Shown here: one piece after another, positions 1-12,671 of the stretch | Numbering within the stretch: position 1 is the first letter of the stretch | Layout: the number at the start of each line of letters is the position of its first letter | Assembly (NCBI GenBank): GCA_036345935.2 | Contig: JADWOT020000007.1 | Span: forward strand, 6,774,644 to 6,838,643 | Length of the DNA: 64,000 nucleotides | From: Taenia hydatigena | Lineage: Eukaryota > Platyhelminthes > Cestoda > Cyclophyllidea > Taeniidae | Reading direction: 5' to 3' | Notes under the pieces: model-generated | The model's input: only the letters and a program-made list of their open reading frames with translations | Database searches by the model: none | Told to the model about the DNA's origin: nothing | Position numbers and translations under genes: made by a program

Positions 1-1125
1 AGCACAGCTACAGATACAAGCTTAACTCGAGGAAGTAAATAAGCCCAACGCAGATGCTGCGCAATTTCGTGTCGAGTGAGTGATGGCAAGACCAAGCAAG
101 CCAATAAAACGGGTGAAAATCGATTTCACTCTCCGGCTCTTATCCTACCTAGCGAGATCGCGGGAAGAGAACCACAGACAGTCAACAAATGACTAGCCAG
201 AACTTAAAAGGGGACAGAACCCAGGAGATGGCAATGCTAACTATGGACTACATTCCAAACGCTATAGCTCGGCCTCAAACCCATCGTAATTTACTGCCGT
301 GTGGACTAATATTAAAGAGACCAAGGTGTGAGTGCACTGACGTCGTGTGTGGATCTTTGGTTTGTGCAGATGTGGAACAGACAAGACCACTGGTCCAGCG
401 CTGTGCTTGAAGGCAGACAAGAGTTCACATTCGAATCACAGTCTTCAAAATGCCAGGCATTAGATAAAACGTCAAGTAGCCAAAACGCTTAGTAGACGAA
501 ACCGACAAACGCATGACAAATAGGTGTTGCACCATCAAAAACATTTTTGTCAAGGAAAAATGACCATTTTGCATATTGAATGGTATTTCTGCGTGCGCAA
601 AATCACGTGAATCGCGATATGCAGGCAATCAAACTACATTAACGAAGTTACTCATACGATGCGCACATTTAGATGTATTCACAATGTCTAGCGCCATACT
701 GCCTTTTCGCGCAGCGTATTATTGCGCTCCTTGTTGCCCATGAGTTGAGCTCGCACCACCTTAATGATATCGAGGAAATCTCATCGCTGGACCATCAGAG
801 AAACAGCTTGACATACCTTCATACCATTGCGCTTCGGCTAATCCCCTCCTATTTAAAACTCTGCGACAAGCTATGCCGTGTTTTGCCGCACCATACCACA
901 TCGCTGCGTGCATACGCCCACATCTGTCTCCATCCCCTCCCCTTCCTCGACACGCACATTTACCTCTGCCTCCGCTACCTCACTGTCCACGTGTCAATCA
1001 ATCATATAGCAATTGCTCGAACGCACACACACACGCGTCCCGACTTTATGCAACTGCTAAAGCGAAACTTAGTGATTTGTTATGTTTGAGAAAGATAAAA
1101 TGGATTAAGAGGTGCGGGCAGTGTA
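1..1125. other. Anonymous DNA, no supported gene
   Basis: I see no splice-framed exon or known domain here. An ATG-initiated frame of 138 codons runs from 673 to 1089 (+), but it passes through low-complexity C/T-rich and ACAC sequence (about 895-1050), has no recognisable motif, and is of a length expected by chance in a window of this size and composition. A short ACACAC run lies at about 1022-1033. Confidence 0.4.
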
Positions 1126-1197
1126 GGTAGAGTGATGGGGTGGAAAAACGCTGATATCATAACCTAGAAGTTTGTGGATCGAAACCATGCTCTGCTA
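1126..1197 (+). pseudogene. Initiator tRNA-Met (CAU)-derived relic
   Basis: The 72 bases align without gaps to the general eukaryotic initiator tRNA-Met, at about 70% identity by eye. The T arm keeps GGATCGAAACCAT, the anticodon loop keeps CATAA with CAT as anticodon, and the 3' end keeps CTCTGCTA. The acceptor stem still pairs fully if G-U pairs are allowed, and so does the T stem. The two inner anticodon-stem pairs are mismatched and the D stem is lost. There is no T-run close downstream to end Pol III transcription. I read it as a dead tRNA gene or the head of a tRNA-derived SINE; no SINE body is recognisable after it. Confidence 0.7.
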
Positions 1198-3230
1198 TCT
1201 GATTGCCACACACTCGCATGGTCGAGTATGGCTTTCTCTTGCATTAACGCTTTGCTTACCCGGTCTAGAAATCCGATTCTCCAAGTGTTCAAATGCCACT
1301 TCCCTTCCGCTCTCTGTCCCCACTTCTGTCGACTAGGCGGCAGGCGCTGCCAGCGTGCTAACATGCGGTCAGTTAATTCGTGGATGCCAATTGCACTCAC
1401 TCTCAATTCATGAGCTTCCCACTAGCAACCTTGACTTATGCCTCCAAAAATTTGGCCCATTTCGCCAAAAGCTCTACAACTTAATGTTTAATTTGTGCAT
1501 TGATAAATCAACAGGAAATAATGTCTGCATAGAATACGAGGAATATCAAAATAAACATAAGCTCGAGTTCATAAAATAGTTCTATAAATAAGGAACGGTG
1601 AAGCGTGGATTAAGGAAAAATAGGTAATTTCCTATTCTATTGTTATCTGTGTACCTAAGCTAAGCGGTGATACAAAAGTATGCGCCCAAGTTGTTGGTGA
1701 ATAATGCATAAGATGGCTGATGCATCAGTTTTGGCTTATCAGGCTAAAGCAGTTGCGCCCTTGGGAAGTAATCGGAGCGTTTTCTGACTAATGGCAGATT
1801 AATGCCTGGCCATGTACTACTAATACATGCTCTGGTTTCCAAGTCTTTTCAGGCTCTGAATATTTCGGTTGCGGACCGGACCATCCTCTAGCATTACTTG
1901 GCTTTGGATCAATATAGGAGGTAAAGTATGAAGGTTTTGGATAGACACAATTTCCTTCTCATTCTGGCATGAGCCCTACAAATTTATAAGCTATGGCATC
2001 CTCCTGAAATTCGTATCGATATTTTTTCTAGCTCACACATTGTCGCAATAATCGTCAAGCAGAACTTCTAGCTCAGGAGTGCCTTACGCACAGCACTGTC
2101 GATAGCACATGTTAATTTCCTCAACTAAAAACAATGATTTTGTGGCGAGATTAAAGAAGAGTTTTATTTATCTAGTAAATTTCTCAACGCAAGACCTAGT
2201 TGGGTGTCTTTGGGTAGTTTTCTCAAGCAACTTAATACGTTACCTTGTGCTTTTGTCCCGTTTGCATTCGAGGTATTCTACGTAAGAGGAAAAGGTGGAC
2301 ATTGGGGCGAATCAACAATTGATGATGGCAAACTCAACAATAAAGAGTTCCAGTCAGAAAGGTAGGGTAGCAGTCATCACTTTAGAATCTAGCATTCTGT
2401 ATGTAGAAGCGTCTTCCACACAAGCCATTACATTCCCCAACCTGCAAAATTTTCTTGTTGCGGCAAGTTTCTCCCACATAGAATGTCAGTGGGCTGATTT
2501 CTCCTTTTGCGCAGTGGCAACTATGTCTCTCTGATAAGAATCCATGTTCTGAGCAAGTGTTTTCGTTGCAAAAGGCATCGATTCTGAAAATTGTCCTTCG
2601 TCTTGTTACGCTGCAATCATGGAGCAAACTAACCTAGTGGACTGCTCTCTTTTGTTTAAAAGGGTTTATTGTTAACATGGGATCGACTATGCATAGAGAT
2701 ATGGAAAAGGAAAAAATAACTAAGGAAAATGTTAATTCTCTCAAAATTTCATTATTTTTAATTTTACACCTCGAAGCGTGAAGCCAACTTTTGTAATATG
2801 GGCTTCCAAGGATTGCCTGGAACTGTTACCACCACTACATTTTCGAATTTGGCAAATGCTTGATTATATATACCACCCTGAAAACTCAGTAGAGAAGGTA
2901 ACGTGGGAAAAAGGCGCAAAACATGTTCTGACTAGCATTCGATGCACGTCGATTTTGATTGCACAGGCCTTTTTCCCATACACTCCAAATCTATTTACTT
3001 GGACGCATTCAGTACATTTGCATCCTTTACCTCCCTCTCCATTTTGTCACCGCAACGGACACACATGCCTGTGCAAATAAACGTGCAATGACTGTCACGC
3101 GTGGTGGTGCATAGTGCCACACATTGGGGTGGGAAAGAGGATGCTGCGCAGTGAAGAAGAGTGCTTGCAGTGGTCCGAGTTGAGGTAGATGGCGGTGCAG
3201 GTGAGGTGCCGTGTAAGTAGGGGGCGGGTG
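1198..3230. other. Intergenic stretch without supported genes
   Basis: Several frames of 70-100 codons occur on both strands, often overlapping in antisense (for example 2295-2534 + and 2382-2627 -). None shows a domain, a consistent splice pattern or a second copy in the window that would test for coding constraint. I see nothing that can be named. Confidence 0.4.
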
Positions 3231-3231
3231 G

Positions 3232-3296
3232 TAAAGGAGGAGGAAGAGGAGGAAGAGGAGGAGAAGGGAAGTAGGAAGGAAGGAAAGAAAGAGAGG
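3232..3296 (+). repeat. Polypurine tract (GGA/GAAG-rich)
   Basis: About 65 bases are almost pure purine, built from GGAGGAA and GGAAGGAA-like units. The tract directly abuts the 3' end of the 5S-like sequence, so on the minus strand the 5S sequence is followed by a long polypyrimidine run that lacks a TTTT terminator. Confidence 0.85.
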
Positions 3297-3415
3297 GTCA
3301 GCAACACCGAGTATTCCCAGCCGGTCACCCATGCAAGTACCAACCCTACCCGACGTAGCCTAACTTCGGTGATCGGACGAGAACCGGTGCTTTTTCACGT
3401 GGCATGGTCGCATTG
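3297..3415 (-). rRNA. 5S ribosomal RNA-like sequence, possibly a pseudogene
   Basis: On the minus strand the sequence follows eukaryotic 5S rRNA over about 119 nt, which is the usual length. Blocks that match include AAGCACCGGTTCTCGTCC, GATCACCGAAGTTA, the box C region ATGGGTGACCG and CTGGGAATAC. The internal Pol III control region is therefore mostly present. Against function, the first eight bases no longer pair properly with the 3' end (helix I), box A carries changes (AAGTTAGGCTACGTC), and downstream sequence is polypyrimidine without a T4 terminator. It is a single copy rather than a tandem array. It could be a dispersed variant gene or, more likely, a dead copy. Confidence 0.75.
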
Positions 3416-5330
3416 CTTCACACCTCTCACCTTCACTCTCTTCTTCTTCATTACTCACCTCTCATATCACACCTCACTCCACTACCACCGTCATCTCCCC
3501 AAAGTTCGACTGTTTTTCCTTCTTGAAACATTAAAGCCAATTCAGCCAAAATGCTGCTCCGGTAAAACACAACGTACCCACCATGATGACAGTAGTATGC
3601 TAAATATGGCTTTAAAACTGCCAAGCTAGAAAAGTCACTGTCGACTAAATGTCTTTATGACTTTTAGAATTCGTATTGATACAGAAAAGCACTTAATTTG
3701 ATCGCAAGATATCAGCTAAAAATCGCTGAATGTAAATATGCCAATGTCAAATGGAGTTACCGAAAAATCGATAACAACTACGAAATGTTGCAAAAAATAA
3801 AACTATCGTGCCTAATGCTTAAAGGCTATGCATTACATATGAGAACTGGACCACCGTTCTCGTTCAAATCCTCTTTCTCACGACTACCGCCAGCCAGACC
3901 ATATTACAAATTCATTAACTTAGATTGCAGGACATCCACACAGGCTTAGTTGGAAGTAAAATAGTAGCTTCTCCTGTCTTCGGCGGAATCAACGCTTTGG
4001 TCATGCACGAGGTCCTACTTCTCGCTTTTCGCCCAATTGTATATTTAAAGCGCAATATTTACGGCACAAGAGAACAAGGCGTTGCCAGTTTCCCTTTGAT
4101 TCTCTCTTGTCTTCTGCCTTATGCTTCTTCAAAGGACGTAATTTCACTGGGAGGCCTAAGACGACTACCTCCTTGTCACTCGAAGATCCATTTAAACAAC
4201 AAATTATTGCAACGATCCCTCTTCTTACTGGCACCGTCTTTGGTACTCTTCCTATTGGATGTCTTTGATTACGCTATCTTGTGGTTTTCGTTCAGTCATT
4301 ATTGTGCAAAACTCATCTTCGCATCTAACCGGTGATGCGCCTTTGATTTTTGGCTAGAACGGAGTAAGACAAAGTGGAAAAAGGCTTTAGTAGGTAACTG
4401 GATTTTTATCACTCAATTAAAATCTTTATACCAAGGATAATGTGGCTTGCAGTGCAGTCCAGACAGGTGAATTTGCCCGGATTTATGTTCCAAGTCTCCA
4501 TCCCGATAGACGTTACTCCGAAGTTGCTTATTGTAATGCCTCTGACAGGGGTTGGGTAGTGTTGAGTGTTAGTTGCTCCTATAAGCTTATAACAGGCTCA
4601 TCCAGCAGCTCGGCCAATGCCACTTCAGACACCTGTAGTGGGGAAATATGTTCCTAGTCACTATGCTATAACTTGGTCGTGGGTTCTTAAGCAAATCGTT
4701 TGACGTCAGAGTTATTGTGATTGAATGCATAATTTTGAAATGGTTGATTCAAGGCATTCCTTTCAGCGAAAAGGGAAGCAGTCACTTCTATAAACATGGG
4801 AATCCTACCTAACGTGCCGTTTTATTGATGCCATTTTCGTATCAATTGCTGAATGAAGTTATGGAATGATAGGTTATTTATGTAAAATTTTAGGGGCTGT
4901 ATCTGGTAGAATGCCTTTGCCAAGGAAAGATGAAGAAACTACCTGGACACAAAATCCATGTTACACCGGTCGAATACCGCTACCGCTGGTAGCTTCATTG
5001 CAAATAGCTTGAGCCACGTGCATTATAAGACAATTTCTTGTAATGGAATCAAGAACATTGAGCCGTAACATTATGGGAAGGCCCAGTTTCAAGCTGTCTA
5101 CAGTACTTACATAAAAGGCTTAAAGCCCATCTGCTCTGATCCCATAGCCTGCAAAAATTGTTGAAGTTAAAAGCTAAAGAAGTTGGTAGGATAGGAGTAA
5201 ATTTTCTGCTTAAAGTGGCAGCACATATTGTAATAAAGCGCCTTACTGCTTTCAAGATTTATGAGAGCATAAGGCAAGAATACTGAATTGGTGTCCATAA
5301 TTTTTCCCGAATTTTCAATGTTGTTCAATC
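3416..5330. other. Intergenic stretch without supported genes
   Basis: A 136-codon frame at 3925-4335 (+) starts beside an acceptor-like TTGCAG, and a 71-codon frame lies at 4442-4657 (+). Neither has a recognisable domain, and an antisense frame overlaps the first one. I would not call either a gene on this evidence. Confidence 0.35.
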
Positions 5331-5863
5331 ACTTTATTTATTTCGCAAAACTATAGACAAATCGGACACCACACACATGTACTTACCAAAACTCCATATA
5401 TAGGTAAAATGGATTAATTAAATCTCATCAATTGCTACAATTGTTGTGTCACAGAGGATGACAACACAGAGTTCCGTCTAATTTAAGCACCTGCAGAGCA
5501 AGTGATGGCCATTTGGGTTAAAGGGACAGATGGTAGACTGAATGCTCTCAGCATCAAATAGCCTAACGTGGAAGCTCTTCAGATATTTCTGCACACATAT
5601 GCGCATAACTATGCTCATGTGCGCCTTAAGTTGAATGGAAACTGCTATGATGATGATCCTGAGTAACGCGGGACACTCTAAACACCCGAAGGCATCCCAT
5701 TCGCTGAATTAAGAGAAGTCGAAGTGGATTTGGAATATTTTCTATGTTTAGTGGGTACTATCAATTGAATGAGCCAATTAACGGTATGTGGCAACATGAA
5801 TAAGTTTGAATCCAGCCGTGGTGTGGAAATTGGATTTCTATGGACTACATTCAGTTTCCATAA

Positions 5864-6038
5864 ATGCTAGTGTCTCAGTTGCTCAGACCTCTGCTGAGTT
5901 ACTTAAGCAGCATGCTTAACCAAGATTTCACCGAATTAGGACATGCAGAGATTGTTCCAGTTCTGGAGAATCCTATGGAACCTGATACGAAGGAATCTGA
6001 AAGGCGCCTTTATCGTCCTACTTTACACGTTTTGGAAG
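5864..6038 (+). CDS. Candidate exon upstream of zinc-finger exons (unrecognised)
   Basis: An open frame starts at ATG 5864 and runs to a donor-like GAAG/GTAGTG at 6038. It reads RPLLSYLSSMLNQDF, later ENPMEPDTKESERRL. Copy B at 40196-40330 keeps the same frame with substitutions but no frame break until a 13-14 bp deletion near its end, where the donor becomes AAAAG/GCAGTG. The frame retention suggests a former or current exon. A second acidic block follows acceptor TTACAG at 6404 (EAASVEEDIDNSEED), but its phase does not join directly to this exon, so the model is incomplete. No family is recognised. Confidence 0.35.
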
Positions 6039-6912
6039 GTAGTGTATTTAAATGGTCAAAAAGCACAGCTTCGCTGAGGTTGGTATGTCCTTCGGCCATT
6101 TGCCATCCTCTTCCTTACCTCCATATGCAGTTATTCTTAAATGCAAGGTGAATTCTTCTGTGCAGTTTAAAGGGTTCTACCATTTTAGCTAGGCCATCTA
6201 CACGTAAACACTAAAGGGGAAAGGGAGGAACCGATATAATAGAAGTCACTTAGCACCATAATTTCCGTCGTCCAAATAATTTTTAACGAGACATCAGTGA
6301 TGTTTTGGCTACTATTAGGCTTAAGACTAACTGCGCGTTTGTACACATCAGCGGTATTGTAATGCTGATGCGCACGATTTGCCACAGTCCTCGCCTACTT
6401 ACAGTGTATTAGAGGCTGCTTCTGTCGAAGAAGATATTGACAATTCTGAGGAAGATCGAATGGGGACGCGATCTATGTAGTGTTCAAGGAGGGCTTGTCC
6501 ACCTTATGCCAAAGCCTTCCTTTTTTAGGAAGTGATCTAGGATGTGTATCACAGTGCATGCAACAAGTTAACAGAGTTTTGGTTCGAGTAATCTCAAAAT
6601 TAACGTATTATAAGACACAAGTTTCATTTAAAGGTGTCCTCTAGCAAACTACCCTTAAATTTATGCGGAAGACCAAATTAAAAACGCGGCTCGATAGTTA
6701 GAAGGCAAATTGAGAGAGTTAATAAAATTCAGTAAGCTTTACTCGCGCCTGCAATGCTCAAAGTGTTGGCTGAATTGTGCGATTGTTGCTCTTCTGCGTT
6801 TAAATAAAGCACAGGACTGAGGACAGTTGTAGTCAGCATATTTGCTCTCGCTTTGAATGCACTGCAAGCTCTAGCACTGGATCTCGAGCATCTGACCTTC
6901 CGTGACGTCAAA

Positions 6913-7365
6913 ATGACTGACTACAAGTGTATGGTGTGCCCCGCGTCGTTCAGAACAATTACTTTATTCCATGCGCACTTGTTTCGTGAACATCAAAGTA
7001 ATTTTCATTCTTCTTAAAATGCGTTTTTCTATTTACGTGCACATATCTGCTCACGAATACATTTGTATGCAGGTGTGTACAGGCGTGTGTTTATGCTTAG
7101 TAATTGTATCTTAAATTACTAACAATTGGGTCGCATTGGGTACAACGGCTTCTGATTCGATTCGATTGAGCATATGTGCGCAATAAACGATAAAATAGAC
7201 GATGCTCTATTTTATCAGCTCCTGTGCCACATCACTTCTGCAGCCACTAGCAAGAATTCACTAATCCATTCTCAATGTTTTACACTTTAGTAAAAACGCA
7301 AGTGCCTTGTCCAGTTTGCTTGTCATTTCGCGATACGATCGGGTTGGTTTTAATCCATCAAAAAG
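6913..7365 (+). CDS. C2H2 zinc-finger protein, two-exon fragment (copy A)
   Basis: Exon 1 (6913-6997) begins at ATG and encodes MTDYKCMVCPASFRT followed by FHAHLFREHQ: a C-x2-C-x12-H-x4-H zinc finger. It ends at donor GTAATT in phase 1. Exon 2 (7291-7365) follows acceptor CACTTTAG, continues in frame across the intron, and encodes VPCPVCLSFRDTIGLVLIHQ, which has C-x2-C-x12-H but needs a second His from further sequence. A donor-like AAAAG/GTGACG ends it. The frame is also open upstream of the ATG for about 30 codons (ALNALQALALDLEHLTF) and this is conserved in copy B, so the true start may lie further upstream. C2H2 fingers usually bind nucleic acid; the target is unknown. Both cysteines of finger 2 are intact here, unlike copies B and C. 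Confidence 0.6.
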
Positions 7366-7432
7366 GTGACGGAATTTATAAAACTTCTCCGTCATTTATG
7401 TCGTATGCCCTCATGTGCCAAGAAGGTAACAC

Positions 7433-10400
7433 AAGTCCTTTCTTTCGTACCCTGTAAATAGCCCGGGATCACAACACGTGCTGTCTCTGTTCCACATCAT
7501 TTGAAAACTTTGATTTTCTTCTCATTCACTTTATGGGAGCTCATATTTGTGGGTTTGATTTTGCACAATTTTGATTTGAATAAATGAGCTCTAATTCTCT
7601 GCCAAGGCTCAAGCGATCCATACAAACTTCTTCGAAATTTACGCCTTGCTGTAACGTATTTTAGTCCAAAGAATGGAGAATTCACAAATACGCCTTTGCT
7701 GCACAGAATGTTATGCGGAATATCTGACCTTGGAGGCAACGCTGGAACATATACGCTCAAGTCACCTCTGTAGGTATTCTGTAAATTATCCTGTGCATTT
7801 TGCAATGTTTATGATTTTCTCTTGTTTTCTTTGATTTCGCAGACCTCTGGTACACAATATTTGAGTAGACTTGACTGCAAATGTCATGTAAGCTTTGTGT
7901 TATTTTATCATTATCTTAATTAGAGCTAATAATCTAGCAAGAACAAGCGCTAATGGCGTGGAGGTTGTGACTGCACTATAGGCCAGAACTCAAGAACACG
8001 CCGACGTGGGGCGAATGATCACACAAAATTTATTAAGTGTTGCTTAGTCGAACTGGTAAGGCAGATATCTCATTGCGCTGGATTGCGTCGGACCGCACCA
8101 GTATATTAGATAGTTACAGACAGCGACACAGGGTTGTCGTGTGGCCACCATTTAAGCGTGGTGCATGGACCACCAATTTCTTATTCGTGTATTTACTTGC
8201 AAATGTGACAATCATAAATATGTTTGCCTATTTCAGTGCTACCCAGCAAGCTGTCCTACTTTGCCTGCTATGAATATGTGCTGAGCAACGCACCTTACGA
8301 GTGAACTTGCGCTTAACATAGAACGAGTTTGTACATTTGCATCTCTTGTTTATTTGTTCTGGTTAGGGCTACTCGTGTAGATGGATTTATTGCAACATCT
8401 ATTTACATTTTTGATACCTGAACTCATATCTCGCAAAGTCTGAAGGAATATCCTTTAGGAGTGGAACAAGTTATGAATAAAGTTAAAAAGAAAAGAGGAA
8501 AGTTGATTTAGTGAGCAAATCCTGGTGGTATAAGTACCTTGTTTAATTTGTTAAAAAGTTTCTGTGCATGCGTGTGTATGTCTGATGTCTGATGGCAGAT
8601 TCTCATCGCTGCCATCAGCAGGTAATGTTCTGATATTGAAAGAGGTTACAACAACGTTGAACCTCCATGGTGTGCATTCAACACGCATACTAGTCATGAC
8701 CCATTATCTATGACGTTTCTGCGGTCATACCAGTGATTACACTGCTTAAAGAGGAGGGTCATTGTTCAACTTACACCCAATCTTACTGCATAGAGGCGCA
8801 AAAATGCTGTTAATTTCATGATTGTTAGCAATGTATGCAAGCAACACATTTTCCACTATTTGATTAAGGTAAAATAACCGCTGTGTTTGGTGTGGTGATT
8901 TATGGCACCTGGTTTACCAGGCAGAATAAAGCGCTGTCTATACGGTTTTGATATCGCCCATCGTTTTCAAGAACAACGCTGCTTATCTCTCAAATTGCTG
9001 ACTTTAGATTGGTCACTGTCATAATGGTCCTTTTTCCAGGTGGTGTTCTAGGACGTGAGCAGACTCAGAAACTGCTCTTTTATATTTGCCTATCAATAAT
9101 GCAATAAACAAAGTCTCTACTTATTACCGTCACTCGACGGTGGTTAAGCAACAAATCGAATCGTGAGAAAGTGAGAGAAGCGGATATAATTCAACATCAT
9201 TCACTAGGCCAGCAACACTTCAAAGAAAGCTGCCTCAAATACGTAGTTGACACTCCCGCCATCTAAGTTAAGAATGCTCATCTTTGCAGTCGGTGGTCGA
9301 GTTAACAGCCCATTCACCAGCCATCCACTAACAAAACTCACTCGTTGAGATCATTTTATTTAAAATTCGCTCGTTCCAATGCATATTTATGTGATCGCAC
9401 TTCATTACACGTGCCATTGAGAGGAGATCAAGGAACACTGAAGCGATCACAACACATTGGCGAAGTGGACAAAACCTTTTCTGCTATTTTGACACGTGTT
9501 TATGTAAAGATATCTGAAAGAACAGGATAGCGGATAGATTTTCGCAGATTGGCATTTTTGGCAATGTAAAATTCATGCCAAATAAAGAGCTAGCCTTTGC
9601 AATTTATAATTAATGCAATTAATGAGGCAGCTACTCTAGAAGAACGTAGGCAAAAGTTGTCCTTTGGTTCCATGGTTGTCTCAAGCAACCATAAACAAAA
9701 AGAAACAACATTGGCAAAATTAAGAAAACAGTGAGAAGGGAAGGAAAATGGAGGACGTCTATTTGGCGATGGTGCTTTATGATTTGACATTGCGCACCAA
9801 CGGAGGACGCCTAAATTCAAAGCTATTCCGAAACACGCCAACTCCTTCTGATTCATGTTAGCCTTCACTTGGCTTCCAACAAGAATTAGTAGTGTTGGTG
9901 CTGCAAACCATGCTCTCACCTCCCCAGGCATGGAGAATTTTAACTGTGGATTAAGTTCTGGTAGGCACTGGTGCAAGCACTTGTACTTGGAACCCCATTC
10001 TCCGTAACAAACAAAAAATATTTGGAGTTTCGTAGGTAAATAACAGTGGCAAAAGGGTGTTTATGCTTCACATCGCTTCTTCAACTTTGCAGTCGCTTTG
10101 TGTAAGGCGTTTAAACGGAATGTAAGAAGACTCTATTATACCACCGAAAGTTGTGCGTTTCTGATAAGTTTTATGAAATCCTAATAAACGCTTAAGCGAG
10201 CCACAATTACTTTGCCAAAAAGAGCTAGAGAATTAAAGGCGGAAGCGAAATCAGTTGGTTGACGTTTAAAGTGCTGAACGCATTCAGAGTGCTGAAATGA
10301 AGGGGCAAATAACCACATGGAGAAAGAGAGCAGAAGCGCATCGAGAAAATAATTTGACAGATCCAGCTTTTCGTATCACTTTGAGCCAATTCGATATGTG

Positions 10401-12671
10401 GTAGCATTATCTGGATCAGGTTGGAACTAACTAGTCGCAAGGCTCTGGATGCAAGCCAACCAGGGGATTAAAGGTGGATTCTGTAACTCCCCTGAACATG
10501 CAAAATTCAATTCACGTTTTTAGGACCGTAAATGGTAAAAAAATAAGCGAGGCAAGATAAGGCTGGATGGGCACCTACCACTGCATTTCGTCTGAAAGGC
10601 CTTTATTGTGTGCCCATTAAAAAGGTGCCAATTTCATTCTTCGTCCCAACTTCCTTGATGCAGTCATGGTATAACCTATACAAACCCGCATTGTGGGTGC
10701 AAAATTACTATTTACTGGAAATCTTAATGCAACCCACCATTGAATTATTCTAATAGTGGTCGTTTCGTAACCAGTTCTGGGAAAAAAATAATTCTTTCCA
10801 GGCGTGAATAATGATAACTGCTGGCGATGGACTGCGAAGTTCATTGACCCATTGTCCTACTGGGCAGGCATTTTTGAAAAAAAATTGCGTTGAAATTCTT
10901 TGCTGATTGGTAAATAGAATTTACAGACAAACTTCATTAAATTGTCTGAGTAGATCATAAAATACAGATCTTTAAATGGAATGAATTAGGTGCCTGCTTA
11001 CCACTGATTAGACGTGTAAAGGGTGGTGGTGGGATGACTTTTGGGAGTTTGCGTCCATTTGCATTCGTCATTCGACTTTCATTTGTTTGTGGTTTAATTT
11101 GAGGTTAGGCTAGAGCTGCTCTTATTATCTGGCTTGTTATCAGCGTTGTAGAGGGTGATAAATCATGGTATATTTGACTTAATTTCCGTTGCTTCTCTGC
11201 ACATATTGGGTGCGTGGGCATTCGGCGTGGCTAATGAAAAAGTCCGAACACTCCACTGATTATTAATTGGATGTAGAACACCTCTTAATAAGCATCCCAC
11301 CGCTGCTTCAATTGGCATAATCGCTCTTTAGAGATCTGGCGAATACTAATTTACTATTTGATTTCGTCAGAGATAAATCATCGGCCCATAGATTTTCAGC
11401 GTTCTCTTAATTTGAACCAGAATCTTTACATCTGACCCAAATTAGTAGTCTCGAGTGAGTTCCTGATTTCACCATATCTATGCGCAATCTTTGATCAAAA
11501 ATTCTTGTTATGACAGCTCTATACTAACCATTCCAATGTTTGCCATCCTCTTAAGCCTTCCTAATTTTTGTATACAGTTGTGTTTTAAGGCACAAAGGCA
11601 AACTCAGGAATTCTGACTTCCTTTTAGCAAAATGCATCTCAGGCTAAAGGTTTAGAGTGACTTAGTAAAGGAAATAAGACTGCAACAAGCGTCACTAAGG
11701 GGACCGGGTTTGTAGCTAGATGGTTTGGTCCTGGTCAACAGTCGTATCGTTTCAACCTGCATCTGTTTTTGAAGCCCATCTTCTATGTGTGCATGTATGT
11801 GCAGAGGCAAAAAATGGGTGCACGCGCATATCGGCAGTGAAGTGGAGGAAGTCAAATCTTGAATTCGGGTTCAAGTCTCCGTCTAATTCGCCCATGGCCT
11901 CAAACACATCTACTCGCTGATGACGGGCTATTCATATCTACGGGAATCCATTTAGCTTACACCATTTACCCTTTACGAGGCCGGCATGGGCTCTCCTACT
12001 GTGCGCCAATTATTACAGATTATCACTAGACTTGGGTAATTAAGGGCAAAATATTCAAACGGGGAAGCCTAATGTTAGGCTGCTAGCCGTCAAGTTTTCT
12101 ACCAACCAACAACCTATCAAATGTGGGAGCCTGGCATATCTGATGCTAGGCACGAGGACACGAATGATGACACCGTCGAGGTGATATTATGTACATTGGT
12201 AAGCATCAACGCAAACAGCGTACCACTGACATACAATGAGTGGATCGCGAACCAGTCAAGAATCCTTCACTAAAACTGCGCCGTGTGTGTGCATGGCATT
12301 CCTAAGGCGGCGAGTAACCTCCTGATGCAGGATAACTATGTCTTTCTTTCGCGAAGCGCATAAGTCTCTCATTTCCAACTCCAAATATCTACTTGCCAGT
12401 ATGTAAACACTTTTTCCTTGATGTCTCCGTGACGATTTCGTAGACAAAATTATTTTCCATCATGTCTTAAGCTTTGCAGTTTTACGGCCATTCAGGAAAG
12501 CCAAACACTGTTGACATTTGCGCAAGGACATTGATAAATCAAATGTTAGCAAAAGGCAAGTGCTGGTAAGGCTACAGCGGATCAAATTCGACTGTGACAA
12601 TCTACTTATTATCAATGGGTAGGATGCTCCACAAAATTAAATTTTGCGACGATTCGACACCACCAGATAGC
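7433..12671. other. About 5.2 kb block interrupting copy A of the duplicated segment
   Basis: Copy B runs continuously from its second zinc-finger exon through GCTAACACTCG (41723) to the next conserved block. In copy A the same run is interrupted: the left half ends at GGTAACAC (7425-7432) and the right half resumes at GCTAACACTCG (12670-12680). TAACAC thus sits on both sides like a target duplication. Inside I see no terminal repeats, no transposase or reverse transcriptase motif and no supported gene; the longest frames (7497-7805 -, 9590-9976 -) are unrecognised. It may be an inserted element of unknown type, or simple rearrangement. Confidence 0.35.

Larger units (their letters stand above)
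5335..7432 (+). repeat. Duplicated segment, copy A (zinc-finger locus)
   Basis: This stretch is homologous, in the same orientation, to about 39740-41740 (copy B). The inner end is also present inverted in the left arm (copy C, down to about 32.2 kb). Shared blocks include the sequence around GTGTCACAGAGGATGACAACA (5445 and 39847), an exon-like block at 5864-6038, an acidic exon-like block at 6405-6476 and the two zinc-finger exons. A and B differ by roughly one base in five to eight by eye, so this is an older duplication than the inverted repeat. Homology stops at about 7432 and resumes at about 12665. Confidence 0.8.

Noticed and set aside
673..1089. 138-codon ATG frame on the plus strand
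   Set aside because: Runs through CT-rich and ACAC low-complexity DNA, has no domain, and a second frame overlaps it. Length is within chance for the window.
3189..3629. 146-codon plus-strand frame
   Set aside because: It is antisense to the 5S-like sequence and translates the polypurine tract as poly-Glu; an artefact.
3925..4335. 136-codon frame beside an acceptor-like TTGCAG
   Set aside because: No recognisable domain, no donor of good quality, and an antisense frame of similar length overlaps.
11840..11880. B-box-like GGGTTCAAGTCTCC
   Set aside because: No matching A box at proper spacing and no stems; short motif expected by chance.
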